From: Ectocarpus siliculosus
Taxonomy: Eukaryota > Sar > Phaeophyceae > Ectocarpales > Ectocarpaceae
Assembly (NCBI GenBank): GCA_000310025.1
Contig: FN649736.1
Coordinates: 1,767,083 to 1,782,404 of the forward strand
Length of the DNA stretch: 15,322 nucleotides
Direction of reading: 5' to 3'
Under the pieces are notes generated by a model. That model was not told the DNA's origin. It did not search any database and saw only the letters and a list, made by a program, of their open reading frames with translations. This document shows, in pieces, positions 1 through 11,040 of the stretch. Numbering within the stretch: position 1 is the first letter of the stretch; each line of letters opens with the position of its first letter. Both the position numbers and the translations under genes were made by a program.

Positions 1-41
1 GCTCCAAGGGGGAAGGAAAAAAATTTGTCTATCAGGGCGAT

Positions 42-153
42 CCCCCCCCCCCTGCCCCATCTTTTTAATCCAGTTTTTTGGGGGCGAGGGGCCGTAAGGC
101 ATTAAATCGGAGCCCTAAAGGGAGGGGGGGACCCCCCCCCCCCCCCCCCCCCC
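42..153. repeat. C-homopolymer low-complexity tract
   Basis: A run of 11 C (42-52) and a run of 22 C (132-153) lie about 80 bp apart in G/C-rich sequence. They fall in what should be an intron of the minus-strand symporter gene, downstream of its third exon. No acceptor or exon could be identified between here and the left edge. Lengths of such runs are prone to sequencing and assembly error. Confidence 0.8.
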
Positions 154-218
154 TCCCCATCCTTTTGCTTCCACCTCCGCGACACCCCTGATTCCGAGTC
201 AAATCCCCCCTTCCTCAC

Positions 219-1767
219 CTTGCCCCGGTCGGACCCCAGCTTCCCATGTGCATCGTCATGAGGCAAATGCCTCCAAACACGGACAGGAGCAAGCCCAAGG
301 AGTCGGCAAGACGGACCACCTTCACGTCACAAAGCCCAGAGAAAAAGGAGGGGGGGAGGTAGGCCAGATGAACTAGATACAAAAACAGGGGGGGACACAC
401 TTCCAAGGCTTCGGGGCGAAGGCCGGGGACCGGGGACGAAGAGTGGGTTTTATTTCTTGTTTACAAGTTTGCGCCGCTGGAATCAGGTAGGGGAGGTTTT
501 CCACACCCAACCGTGTCCCCCATACTATTTCGTATCGCACAGAGAAGGTCAGCAAACGGGAGACACAAGAGCTATCCTTACACCGGTTCTTTTCTCGTCG
601 GCCTTAGTTTCTAATCGGTAACCCCGGCCCACAAGGTGGTACCCAAGAACGAAGGAGAAAAAGGGATCAGATGCGTACTTAGTCTATCCTCGTACAACTT
701 GGATCAGACGAACAGAGTATTTCTGAAAAAGACGATAGGCCGAACAAACTGCTGCCTCCAAAGGGGGCACAAGGTCGAATTCCAAAGGCAACGCAGGTCC
801 CCCCCCTGCCCTCTCTTTCCCGACCAATCGAGACTCCCACGTATCTCTTCACCACCCCAGGCTCACCTCGTCAGCCCATTCCCCCGCAATCTCCCTCGTC
901 GAGAACGACATGACGTCGCGCCCCGTCTCCAGGCCCATGGTAACCAGAGCGCCGAGGAAGACCGACACGTCAGGGTTTCCCAGGCGGATGAGGCCGACCG
1001 TCAGCAGGGCCACGCACGACTGTCCCCAGATGAGGACCTGGCTGTAGACCAGCATGGGCAGGGCCTCGTGCCAGATGGAGGCCAGCACCGCCCGGGTCCT
1101 GGGGACGTAGGTCCCCGCGCTTGCGAAGCCGAGGGTGAGCGCGGAGAAGGTGAAGTTGATCATCAATACCACCACCTGCAGTTATGGTATGTATAGGTTG
1201 TTCGGGGGGACGGGGGGATGAAAAAACCAGCAAGTTACGGATTATTTCACTTGGCCGAAGACAGGGGGTGGACGGACGGAGGGGGGGGAGCACAAAAACT
1301 GGGGTCGATCCACCATCAGCTAATATCATCCGTACTGACAGACTGACAGAAACCGCATCCAACTACTTTGTAGACCATGGCACGAATGCTACTTTCTTCC
1401 AGAGTCCCAAAGGACAGCTCGGTCTGCGGCGTCGCGACACGCGTTTCCACCACCACTAACTCCGGTGCCCGCCCACGCGTCAAGCTGTCGTGCATGCCCC
1501 CACCTCGCTCAAGCTCTCGTCGAGTGACGACTTCACTCCCGGCGACATGACCCCTTTGAACAGCCGGTACACCACGCAGCCCAGCAGGCCCGAGATCACT
1601 GCGGGGGGCACGACGAACCGCCGCAGGAACGCCAGCCGGTGCCAGTGGAAACCCACGAACTTTCCGGTGCCCAGAAGCACCGCCAACGCGCCGAACGTGG
1701 CGACGCCGCGGTAGCGCAGGGCCCAGGCGCCGAGCGTCTCGTCGTCATCAGCCCCAGTCTCCGCCAT
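219..1767 (-). CDS. Sodium/glutamate symporter-like transporter (ESS/GltS family), 5' three exons, truncated by window edge
   Basis: This is a predicted multi-pass membrane carrier of the ESS (GltS) family, known for sodium-coupled glutamate uptake in bacteria; substrate and membrane here are not known. Three exons join in frame: 1767-1504 (88 codons), 1175-867 (103 codons), 319-219 (33 codons plus 2 nt). Donors are gtgggg, gtgagc and gtgagg; the exon 2 acceptor is gcag and the exon 3 acceptor is the weaker gaag. Residues 22-40 form a first hydrophobic helix. FLRRFVVPPAVISGLLG at about 47-63 matches the family's conserved FLRR-x-x-x-P-x-P-V-x-G-G-L pattern. Exon 2 opens with MINFTFSALTLGFASAGT, corresponding to the 'FFTTIGL' helix, followed by two more helices. 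Exon 3 adds another helix (about 196-214). The start at 1767 has G at -3 and G at +4. The second half of the carrier must lie left of the window. The usual GGHGT-type loop reads MGLETGRDV here, so function may differ. It is divergent from EMC7, 2.1 kb away. Confidence 0.8.
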
Positions 1768-3864
1768 GCCGGGGCCGGTGGGGGCGACCGCGTCGTGTAG
1801 GGGAAGCAGGTGGTAGTCTGCTGTGTAGTGTTGTTTTGCCGCCCAGGGAGCACACGGTACATGCGAAGTACGGAGATTGATACATGGACACGGGGGTGCA
1901 GATTTGGTTGCAGCTATGCGCCAAGTTCTTCAACTATAGTCGGGAAAAACGTCGGATCAAATCACATGCCTGACGCTCTTCATGCGGGAGACAAGCGAAA
2001 TAGGAGAGTCGCCGCGTTGACACATGTCATGCTGTACTCGATTACTCCTTGTGGTTAGCTCTGTTGCAGCAGCAGCGGAACCGGAAGCAGCAGCAAGGCG
2101 CTGAGGGAATCAAACATCTACGAGATCTACGCAGGTCTCGGAAAAACTCACACATTAGCGAATCTGCGACGAAATAAGGGTAGAAGTCTACATAGCAGTC
2201 TACGACGGTATTACTGCGGTTATGAGTTGGTATTTGCATTTGTTGGTCAAAGGTCAATGATGTGTCAACCAGAGCCTTAGTCTTCGACTATCGTGTACTG
2301 GTGGACTGCAGGCACTATTGCTGTATGTACAAAGATCACCTCTAAACTTATCTCCGTTCTGTGCATACCGCAGAAGCGTACAAGCGTCGCATGAAGCAGA
2401 AGTTGACTGAATACCAAACAGCGCAGCAACGGCTACACTAGCTTCAAACCTGAATCTAGAAAGACCGCGTTCGTCTTCCTCAACTTCCATCTCGCTGGGG
2501 AACTCTGGTATACATGGGTCGTGCGCATATCCGCTGTGGTCTGTGTGATTGCTGCTTTTTGTGATGTTCCTAAACGTGCAGGAGGCCAGCAGGGTTAGCT
2601 TGTTTTCTGCATAGCAAATGCATATGACAGCAACAAACACAAACTACATTTCCCTTACCTTTGCTGGCCCGAACGCGTAGCCACGAATACCAGGGCTGTC
2701 TCTTCCCTGTTGTTTCCCTTGCGCCGTTGCCCTTAGTGGTGTAGTTGGCTTGTTATGGGCACGTGCAGAGTGTAGAGCACAAACAGGACAAGCGAGTGCA
2801 CGGGAGGGAGGGGCCCCGTGATATCGAGAGGGTCTCCGCAAGGAGATGGAAAGAGCGGCCGGACTGCTGTGGTGTGGCGCTGCGGTCCGGCGATTTGGGT
2901 TGGTGCTTGACACAGAGCATCACCATCAAAGAGAAGGAAGAGAGCAAATACGGCCATGGAAACGATCTCGCGATGGAAAGGATTGACCACCGTGGTATTA
3001 GGGCTGGCATGGTCAATGTGAGCTGATGTGGGGATTAAATTTTCTACTGCTGTTCTCCCTCGTCGCTCATCGTCCGGGAAGTGCTCTCTCCGACAACATC
3101 AGCAGTAACTACACAGCAGCAGCAGTAGCCTGCTGTGGTACAAAGAAGCCTGCTTTGAAACTCACAGGATACATTTGCTTGCTATGTTGCGTTTATTTTG
3201 TAGCTCATCATCGTCCCTCTCCTCTTCGCTAGCCTTGCCACCTCTACCTTTCAGCGCCCATTGGGGAAAACAAACAAGATTTGTGGGAAACGACAGCAGT
3301 TGCCCCCTTCTAATGCTGTGGGCTGTGAAGGGAACCGGCCCTTTCTACGGGCTTTTGTTCAGGAGTACCAATTTGTCTTGTCTGCCTGTTCACAGCGTGC
3401 ACCTCCACGACGTCAGATGAAGCGTTGCTGATTGACCTGTCAATAGAATAAGGCTACAAACACCCTCATTTGCCAACCGAGCGGAGGTGTCGTTCTCTCT
3501 ACTAATGATGCCTTTTTCTGGCTACATTGTTATGCCAGACGTTGCGCAAGATACCACATCCCCTTGCACCGATTGTATTGAAAAGCTCGGTAACACTGCA
3601 GAACAACAGCATAGTACCAATAAACGAAGGTGTTGGAACCATCTGCTCAAAAGTACCGAAAATCACCAAGTGACTGCATGTGACATCCTCTTCGTCGAAG
3701 AGTATTCGAACTTGGAGAGACAGACCCAGGGGGTGTGGTATATTAGGTAACTGACGGTAGGTGGCGCAGGGTAGGGAGTCCGACGAGCAACCTTGCGCAT
3801 ACATATCAACAAGTTCCAGCGTAGAGTGAAAAGCCCCAAGGATATCACGGGAGTTCAGCCTGAA
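1768..3864. other. Intergenic region between divergent genes
   Basis: About 2.1 kb separates the symporter start (minus strand) from the EMC7 start (plus strand), so both promoters should lie here. CAG-rich stretches occur near 2066-2100 and 3113-3128. Several frames stay open by chance, notably all three minus frames around 2750-2910 and a minus frame 2640-2254. None shows a recognisable domain together with usable splice sites. No TATA box or other promoter element could be assigned with confidence. Confidence 0.6.
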
Positions 3865-6384
3865 ATGAAATTTGTGGCGGTCTTCTTCCCGCTGTTGTTT
3901 TTCCTTCCACCTGGTGCTGCCTACTGCTTGCTCCACTGCACAAGGTGTTGGAGTGCATGCGCTGCTGAAGAAATTCTGGGGACTTTGGCTATGCCTGATC
4001 GATCCGTCGTCCCTACCACAAAGGTGAGGTAGCAAACGAATCGAAATTGTATCTTGTGCATGGCCGAAACTAACGTTTATCACGCACACACTGGCAAGAC
4101 GTTCACCAGCCCTAAGTTGATATCCCAGGACAGCACTCAACCTGCCCGTCCTTTTAAAGCCAAATCAGGTCTAAGCCCAGCTTGCCTCAGGTAGCGTTTC
4201 GCATTGCATGGGATTGAACGCTGAGTCTCGACAACCGATAGTTTATTTTCAAAACATCGTCCAGACTTTCTCCTAGCAGCTAGCCGATGGTTGGTACTAT
4301 TCTGCTGTGATAATAAATAACGTGTACTGCTGTCCAACATCTACGTGTGTGTGGTATACATTAAAGTCTTGGATTTGGTTGCCTGGGTTTCCGCGACCTC
4401 CGTTGGATTCAAGCGGCTCCACGGTACAGGAACATGATACATAGCAGACTTGATCGGTACGCCCTCGCTCAAACCCGGAAAGCTACCCAAGATGTGCCCA
4501 CGAAAGCGGTGTCGCTTAAAAGCAGTACAAATTGGTTTTGGGACACGAAGCATACCTGCACCGACGAGTTACCACGGGTTGAATCCAACCCCAACCAAAC
4601 AGGTGGTTTTGAACGGCGGTCAGCACAGCAGCTTGACTGCCCGGGACGGATCCTTCGCCTTCCGCGACGTTGCCGCCGGGGTCTACCTGCTGGAGGTGCT
4701 GTCCCCCAACTTCCACTTCAGCGCTATGAAGATCAAGGTGGACGACATGACGGGCATCATCGCCATTGAATACAAGGTGCAGCGAAATTTTGTGTGTATT
4801 CGTTGTTGTGAGTACAGATTCCCAATGACACAGGTCTTGAAAAGTGGAACAGCTTTCCGAAGGTCGCGTGGGATACAAGTTGTGGTATCGTACCGCAACA
4901 AACGTTCAGCTCAAACTTCCGCCTCGGAGCTTCGCCACCGGCGCCGGGATGGGAAGTAATGCCTCTGCCCGACTGGTTCACAAAACGACCCCCTGTTTCT
5001 TAAGTGTAGACTACGGGCTGACCCTCTCCTCTAGCCTGTTGGCGTGTGTCTCTTTCTACCTCTACCTACCTCCTCTCGACGCGTTCGCGCGTGTCTCTTT
5101 CTGCCTTAACCTTCCTCTCGACGCCACTCCTCTGGTGCCCGTGCGACTTGGGGCGGTTTCGACCGAGGCAGTACCCCGGAGCGCCGCGGAAGGAGGCAAT
5201 ACACCCGCTCCTCCTCACAGCACACACCAAGTGGTAAGCTCCTGATGCTATTCCAGCAGGGGTAAGCTTTTCGGTACGCATGTGGCCTTAGCTTTTGTGT
5301 CTTAGTGTCTCGACGTGCCGAAATATCGTGGCCACATGGTTATCTTGGTGTTGCGATGATTGGGCGGGAATACAAGCGAACCGTTTTCCTGCGATGTTGT
5401 GTCCACAATCAGTTTCGCTCGAGAGTCATATGTAATGTTTGATGCTTCTGATGGCGAGCGCGCTTGGCATACTGGGTTGTCTTTAACGTCTATGTCGACG
5501 CCAAGTTTGCACCCTGTGGCTGATTTTGACGCCTACGGTACGTTCGTGCTTGCTGCCGCTGGCGCGCAGGAACCATTTCGAAAAGCGGGAGGGAATGAAG
5601 GTTGGCGGAATGTTCAAGAGCCCGATGACCATCATCATGGTCCTCTCCATGGCGATGATGTTCTTCCTCCCCAAGATGATGGCAAATCTTGATCCAGAGC
5701 AGCTGGAGGTGAATTTCCGTCAAGCATCTCCATCACGTTGGGCTTGTGCTGTAGCCAAGCTTGAGAGAGGCTCTCACACATCCGTGACATGCAATTTGTG
5801 CCGTGCCTCTAAAGATCAAACCGCCCTTCATGGTCACGACACGCTTACACAACTACGCCGGGTTCTTTTCGAAGACGGGAACGGTTGATTTCCTTGTGGT
5901 AGTGTTACCGGTGTTACCGGGCGTGGCACGTGTTTGGTAGATTTGGTATGAGTTGGTGTAAGGCTGGTGCTGTGGGGGAGGATGCAGCGCATATCTTGTT
6001 ATTTCCATGAGGAGCTTAGCCTTGGTTGTGTCGCCCACGTTTGCGCGTTTCCCTTTGCTGACAGTTGTGTGTTGTTCTCTGGAGCTGAAGCTAGATAGGA
6101 ACGGACTTCGTTAACTGCTCGGCCCACCAACCGACATACCCTACCACCGCCCCCGTCCGTTCAACTAGGAAATTAAGGACCAACAAAAAGCCGTCCAAGA
6201 ATCGACAGCCAACTTGTCCTTCTCGAGCTTACTGTCCAATGCTCTGGCCGGTCAAGCAATTCCACAACAGCAACAAGGGGGTTCCGCAACGCCGGTTCAG
6301 AGGGCGGGGGGAGGGGCGTCGGCGGGAAGCGGCAGCACCAGCCGAACCGGGGGGGGAAGCAACAAGAAAAAACACCGTTCGTGA
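3865..6384 (+). CDS. EMC7: ER membrane protein complex subunit 7 (EMC7), complete five-exon gene
   Basis: EMC7 is a subunit of the ER membrane protein complex, which inserts tail-anchored and multi-pass proteins. Exons: 3865-4023 (53 codons), 4603-4776 (58 codons), 5172-5233 (62 nt), 5570-5708 (139 nt), 6169-6384 with TGA stop. They sum to 750 nt, 249 residues, close to the roughly 240 usual for the family, and every junction is in phase (0, 0, 2, 0). Residues 1-21 look like a signal peptide. The lumenal beta-sandwich (EMC7/DUF2012) spans about 36-130: VVLNGG at the exon 2 start, then DGSFAFRDVAAGVYLLEVLSP, then YPGAPRK and HPLLL in exon 3. Exon 4 carries NHFEKREG, KSPM and the membrane helix (about 150-168), then LPKMM-NLDPEQLE. 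Exon 5 continues EIKDQQKAVQES and SFSSLLSNAL, then a Gly/Ser/Gln-rich tail ending in a KKKH cluster, likely cytosolic. Donors are gtgagg, gtgcag, gtaagc and gtgaat; acceptors are acag, gcag, gcag and ctag. Donor gtgcag is the weakest. Confidence 0.92.
5043..5125 (+). repeat. Imperfect pyrimidine-rich tandem repeat in EMC7 intron 2
   Basis: Two imperfect copies of a block beginning GTGTCTCTTTCT and ending CCTCTCGACGC (about 5046-5082 and 5091-5124) lie head to tail about 50 bp upstream of the small 62-nt EMC7 exon 3. The pyrimidine richness may help define that acceptor, but this is inference. Confidence 0.6.
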
Positions 6385-7992
6385 GGAGGGGAAAACGCGG
6401 GATTTGTTGTAGCCGCGGTACGAATCGGTGTTCCTGGTGGCCGGCGGATGAGGTTTGTAGGCAAGCTTGATGTCGTCGCAGAATCTAGTCCTTCCGAGTG
6501 GCGCGAAATTGCCGTTGGTGGTTAGTGTAGCTGTCGGCCCTGGTTGCTGGGGGTGGTCGAGCAGAGGGAGGTGTAGGGAGCGAGTTTTCGAGGGATGTGA
6601 GATCCGTCGAGCAGCTGGGGTATAATTTTGCCACCAAGGGTTGCCAAACCTAGCTTCTATGCGTTGTTGCACTCTGGGCGGGTTCGTCTCTTGCGTTGGT
6701 TGACGTTGCAGCGGCTGTGACTCGGTCGGGTTGAGGAAGTCATAGGCCGGGTGATGGTCCAAGTCATGATGCTGTGTGCATCCAATTGCTCAGAAAAAAC
6801 AACAGCAGCAGCAGCAGTGCTGCGAACAAGCAGGAGGCGACGGTTCATTAATGACTGAGATACAGCAGCTCTTGGTTCGAGGTTGGATCCCCGATGGTGG
6901 ACGACCGCTTCAGTGTACATTGACCTGTGCCGTGCTTCCGCAGCAGCCCAATGGCAAGGCTCGGGGCGTGACAGAGAATCGCCGAAGAAGAAACAAACTG
7001 CGCAATTGTTGTTGTTGTTGTTGTCTTGACATTTAAAGCCTTCAGATCTCTCTAGCCGGCGTGTACCTTCATCTGTCCGTACTGATCTAACACTTGACGC
7101 GGTCGATTCCCGTGGCCACAGGCTAACTCGCCCTCCAAAAGGTAAACTCCAACAGTATTAACCTCAACGGCACGCAAGCCAATTGAATCAACGGCAGATA
7201 GACTGGAGCCCTCCGATCCTCTCTTCACGCTATGTGGGGTAGAAATGAAACTGGAAGCCAACGTCAAGCGGCAGAGAGAGGTACATCTCCTGTTTCCATC
7301 TTGGTACTTCACAGATGAAGCAGAGAAAGAGAGGCCATACGAAAAACACGAGAAAAGGACAAAAGAAAAAGAAAACGACGATCACCAAAACTACCTGATG
7401 CATTTTTTTGGCGTGGAGCCATCTGTCGTCATTCTGCCACATGGAGCAACACCAATCACCGCAGCGTTGCTTCCTTTTCAGCGTCGTCAAATGCAGCAAC
7501 TGCTCCTTATCCTGAAGTAGAGGTTCGGTCCTCGAAGCGCGAAATACCCGGTATTTCGTCTCCGGGGGCATCTACCTTGTCGTCGAACCTCTTGAGGGAC
7601 AGCTACACCTGGTGTGAAGTGACTGCAACAGGACGAGCTCGAGATGACAACAACTAAACAAATTTCATTCATCGGCAATTGCTTTTTCTCCCAACACCCT
7701 CAGCAACCGTCTAACCGACAGTCATCACCTACTTCACGGTCTTGGTTACCCACTCCAAGACTTTACGATGCGGAGTCTTGCATCAAAAAAAATATCTACC
7801 TGGCCCCCAATCTCTTACTGCAGTAGGTGCTTGCCATCGACATGTGGTGGGTTTGCAAGTACCTCCTATTCACTATAGGGAACAAACAACAATCCGAAGA
7901 ATCACGGCACGTGCTGTGTACAACACGAAAGCTCTCATGACGTATGCATAGGTGTGGCGACCTTCACCCGAATCATCATCACGTCAACCTCT
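6385..7992. other. Intergenic region between convergent genes, with small microsatellites
   Basis: This 1.6 kb separates the EMC7 stop (plus strand) from the DUF4419 copy A stop (minus strand), so it should hold both 3' ends. A (CAG)5 run is at 6803-6817 and a TTG/GTT run at 7006-7024. Open frames around 6776-7036 and 7245-7520 have compositionally biased translations and no domain I recognise. No clear AATAAA signal was assigned for either gene. Confidence 0.55.
7701..7875. repeat. 3'-flank copy of the DUF4419 segmental duplication (copy A side)
   Basis: Sequence just beyond the copy A stop resembles 12590-12760 beyond the copy B stop. Shared blocks include TCACCTAC, ACGGTCTTGGTTACC, TACGATGC, and AGTAGGTGCTT followed by CCATCGACATGTGG. 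The sequence between this block and each stop codon is not obviously similar. This shows the duplicated unit reached beyond the coding region before the flanks diverged. Confidence 0.6.
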
Positions 7993-9825
7993 CTATTTCA
8001 CCGCCACGGCTAGACACCAGTCGTTACGCGGGCGGACAGTCGGATGCCCCCCCTCGGCGCCTTGTTCTGCCTTGAAGGCCACCTGGCCTGTAAACAAGGT
8101 AGCGTCATACTCATGCCCGTTGTCGTCGATGGTCACAGGGCACGAGATAACATTGTGGCAAAGTGCGCTATCCCTAATGAGAGGGAACTCCCCGCCCATG
8201 CTCATGTTCTTCCCGATGAAGTTCCCGTCTTTGTCGAAGCACGAAAACGCGGAGACCCAGCCTGTCGTGTAGTTCATTCCCGAGCCCCGATTCTTGTGTG
8301 AGAGAACCTGAAACAAACAACCGAAGAAAGTTCACGCGGAATGCGGTTTTGAGAGAAAGCCGGCGGAGTAGGCATCGATGTTTATCCCAAGACGCAAGTA
8401 GCCCATCATCACGCGTGCACCAGTAAAATGAACTACCGAACTCTGTTGTGAGAATCTCAACAATATGGGTTGCTACAAAGCCAAGCAGTATTGCATCTAC
8501 ATCTAGTTGAGAGTCTCTGGTGGGCTGAGGAAGGAGCAGTCTGGCCCACCAGACAAGTTGTTTCATCGCAGCACATCCACTTACATAAGCGTGGCGTTTT
8601 CTTCACGCCAGTGAAATGTGTCTACATTCACTCTACTGTTAGAAGAACACATGTACCTTGTCCCAGAAGTCAACCGTCGCCGCGCTGTCCGGGTGCTCCG
8701 CCGACTCCACAAACCCGTCGCACACCTTCCTCAGGTACCCCACCCATAGCTCCATGACCTTGCCCTCCGGGTTGCCCAGCACCTCGAACTCAAGCATTCG
8801 CTCGATCTTCTCCCGCAGCAGCTTCCAGTCCTCAACTGTGCCCATCAGGGTCACCGACGGAATGCCGCACGCCAGGCACATTGTGTACTCGAAGTATGCC
8901 TGCAGGCTCGCCATAGCTGCTGCCGCCGCGCACACCTCGTCTGTCTCCGTAGTAGTAGAGAACCCAGGGCGGAACCAGTCCGCCAGCTCGGGGGACTTGA
9001 TGTTCTGCCTGATTTGTCCTAAGAGATCCTTGATCAACTTCGCATAGTCGGCCGTTTCCAACGACCCGTACCCTTCCACGGTCAGCCCCTTCTTGCCCTC
9101 ATGCTCAACCACCCTGTCGCGCAACCCCTCGGCGTTCTTGTTGACGTATGCGCAGAACTGGGAGAGGATCGTCAACCACACGTCGTCCGGGCTGACTTCT
9201 AGAGCGCAGTGAGTGTTGTAGGCGGTCATAATGGCGGAAATGAGGCCCTTCGACGCACGTGACAGTCCCGTTTGTTGAGTCGTGCGGGATGTTGCAACAA
9301 TTTTTCCAGGAAGTTTCGTCGTGTCGGGCTCTCGGCTATTGAGGGAGGGAGAGAGAGACAGATAAAGAGAAAGAGTAAAAGAGACGTGTTAGGGAAAGGA
9401 AGAGGAGAAATGGGGAGGCAATAAGAGGAAGGAAGGTGAATGCACGCGGCACGCACGGCCGTCATTCCCCCCTGTTCGGGTGGTAAACGTTCATTGTGTG
9501 CGCATGTCGGTGACGCTGTTCTATGGGCGGTCGGAACAACACAAGCTCTTCCAAGGTGTTGAAGTCTAGCGCTGTACGCGGTACACGCTAAACAAAGACG
9601 GGAAAGACTATGTCATGCGCACCTTCTAAACCCCCTGCCCTCCTCCGTTCTGAAAATTGCTTTGTACGCGGCGTGGTGCTCGAAAGCGCCGCGCAGCGAT
9701 GATGAGGGCTTGAAGACCTGCTCGAAATTGCGTGTGAACTCCAGCTTGGGGTTTGAGCTTGCCGGCGAGATTGTCACGTGCTTCACTTCGACACCCGTTC
9801 CGGACGCGGGGGCTGAGGTTGCCAT
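7993..9825 (-). CDS. DUF4419-domain protein, copy A, complete three-exon gene
   Basis: This is a protein of unknown function carrying the DUF4419 domain. Exons on the minus strand: 9825-9623 (67 codons plus 2 nt), 9335-8657 (679 nt), 8307-7993 with TAG stop. The total is 1,197 nt, 398 residues, with phases 2 and 0 closing exactly. Junctions: donor gtgcgc/acceptor atag, and donor gtacat/acceptor ttcag. Exon 1 encodes a mostly polar N terminus with FTRNFEQVFKPSS. Exon 2 has the family's hallmark block YNTHCALEVSPDDVWLTILS at about 107-126, then FCAYVNKNAE and EGKKGLTV. Exon 3 has TGWVSAFSCFDKDG and IDDNGHEYDATLFTGQV, the usual C-terminal half. The start at 9825 has A at -3 and G at +4. The frame is open back to an ATG at 10116, but a strong acceptor (pyrimidine tract plus ttacag) at about 9860 suggests a 5'UTR intron there, so I prefer 9825. 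Copy B lies 3.1 kb upstream in the same orientation. Confidence 0.85.
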
Positions 9826-10224
9826 GTTCTTGGGGGTTGGGTTGATGATGACGCGCGAGCCTGTAAACAGCAGTAGGAGGTAGTAGTGGGAGAGTGAGCA
9901 GTAGAGGCGGGAGGTGTCTGCAAGTGCAGCTTCAGAACGGTCTGCGCGTCGCGAGCGTCGTTCCTCAGACTCGTCCCCAGGAACCGGAGCAACGCCTCCT
10001 CTCATTTTGTACTTCGAACACCCCATGAGATCTATCGCAAGTCTCTCGGCACCTGCTGTCTCGCTGTACGGAGACACCCGGTGAGAGCTCTCGCACCTCT
10101 GTGAGGTCTCAGGCACTACTTTGTCAAACTCGGATTATGCGCGAAGTGAAGCAAAATATAACACGGGGAGTGTTGAGGTATTGCCAAGTTGTGCAAAGTA
10201 AATCATGTGCGGGAGGAGTGATGG

Positions 10225-10235
10225 TATATATATAT
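10225..10235 (-). promoter_or_regulatory. Possible TATA element for DUF4419 copy A
   Basis: An 11-bp alternating TATATATATAT lies about 400 bp upstream of the copy A start codon, on the correct side for a minus-strand promoter. The distance would allow for a 5'UTR with an intron. It could equally be a simple dinucleotide repeat. Confidence 0.2.
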
Positions 10236-10463
10236 GGAGATGTGCAGCAGCCAGCAGCAGTGTACCTCTCCTTCATCCGACTCACGCTACACCCGCTAGT
10301 TTGTCGGCAACCCTTGCGGCTACAGGTGTTTCCTCTATGAACCAACCAACAGGCAATATATCGGTTTTAGTGTTGGGCGAGGTCGAAACTTCCTACCTCT
10401 CATTGTGTGTGGATTACTGCTTCATCATTGTCCTCAATGAAACAACAGAGCAGTACAGCCTTC

Positions 10464-10527
10464 GAAGCCGAAATCAAACCATTAAACTAGTCAGCGCTGA
10501 CTAGTCAAATTGTTTGATTTCGGCTTC
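10464..10527. repeat. Loop-free 64-bp palindrome (left hairpin)
   Basis: Arms 10464-10495 and 10496-10527 are inverted copies with 29 of 32 positions pairing and no spacer. The outer arm is GAAGCCGAAATCAAA and the centre is CTAGTCAGC/GCTGACTAG. It lies about 90 bp left of the tandem duplication and shares the central TCAGC...GCTGA core with the right hairpin at 11004-11072, suggesting both belong to one element. Confidence 0.9.
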
Positions 10528-10614
10528 TATAGCCCGGAGATAAGAAACGTCAAAGTATGGTTGAAGCTCACTCCCTCATTTTACGTCGAAGGACCAGCCG
10601 AAGTCGGCATTTCT

Positions 10615-11040
10615 TATTCCTTTGGACTGACTGTCGCATCCTCCTGATTTTCTTTTTGTTTCTGTGTAAGAATACAAGAGACACACCAAACATTTGTCAT
10701 GCAGAATCATCCGAAAGCTCGGTGTGGCGAATATTGGGGGTTGTCGCCCTCCGGGACTTCCCGACTCCCTCCTCCTGGTCCACCTCTAGTGTTAGAAAGG
10801 CTTACCCATTAGACTACTCAGTCAGCGTATTCCTTTGGACTGACTGTCGCATCCTCCTGATTTTCTTTTTGTTTCTGTGTAAGAATACGAAAGAAACACC
10901 AAACATTTATCATGCAGAATTATCCGAAAGCTCGGCGTGGCGAATATTGGGGGTTGTCGCCCTCCGGGACTTCCCGACTCCCTCCTCCTGGTCCACCTTT
11001 AGTGTTAGAAAGGCTTACCCATTAGACTACTCAGTCAGCC
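10615..11040. repeat. Tandem duplication of a 213-bp unit
   Basis: Two head-to-tail copies, 10615-10827 and 10828-11040, begin TATTCCTTTGGACTGACTG and end TAGACTACTCAGTCAGC. By eye they differ at about eight positions (about 96% identity), so the duplication is recent or homogenised. Because 213 is divisible by three, a plus-strand frame stays open through both copies (10557-11045), giving a 71-residue repeat. No similarity to a known protein is apparent and I do not call it a gene. The end of each unit is one arm of the hairpin at 11004-11072. Confidence 0.95.

Noticed and set aside
636-1196. 186-codon plus-strand open frame
   Set aside because: It lies antisense to symporter exon 2, whose minus-strand translation has clear family motifs; the plus frame is Arg/Pro-rich shadow coding.
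2254-2640. 128-codon minus-strand open frame with an acidic stretch
   Set aside because: No family resemblance and no convincing paired splice sites; upstream residues look like random translation.
2733-3016. Overlapping open frames on both strands, one starting with a signal-peptide-like stretch
   Set aside because: Several frames are open over the same bases, which points to lack of stops by composition, not coding; no recognisable domain.
7046-7125. tRNA-like B-box (GGTCGATTCCCG) with an A-box-like TAGCCGGCGTG about 48 bp upstream
   Set aside because: The acceptor stem does not pair, the T loop lacks the normal TTC, and no anticodon arm could be drawn; at best a degenerate tRNA-derived relic.
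7869-7881. CACTATAGGGAA, resembling the end of a T7 promoter or vector polylinker
   Set aside because: Only about 12 bases match, and the flanks lack the rest of the promoter and any vector sequence; most likely chance.
8658-9047. Plus-strand frames antisense to DUF4419 exon 2 (also 14412-14848)
   Set aside because: They are mirror frames of the conserved minus-strand exon and are duplicated only because that exon is duplicated.
9826-10116. N-terminal extension of DUF4419 copy A from an ATG at 10116
   Set aside because: The extension is Arg/Ser-rich and contains a strong acceptor just upstream of the ATG at 9825, so it is more likely 5'UTR and intron.
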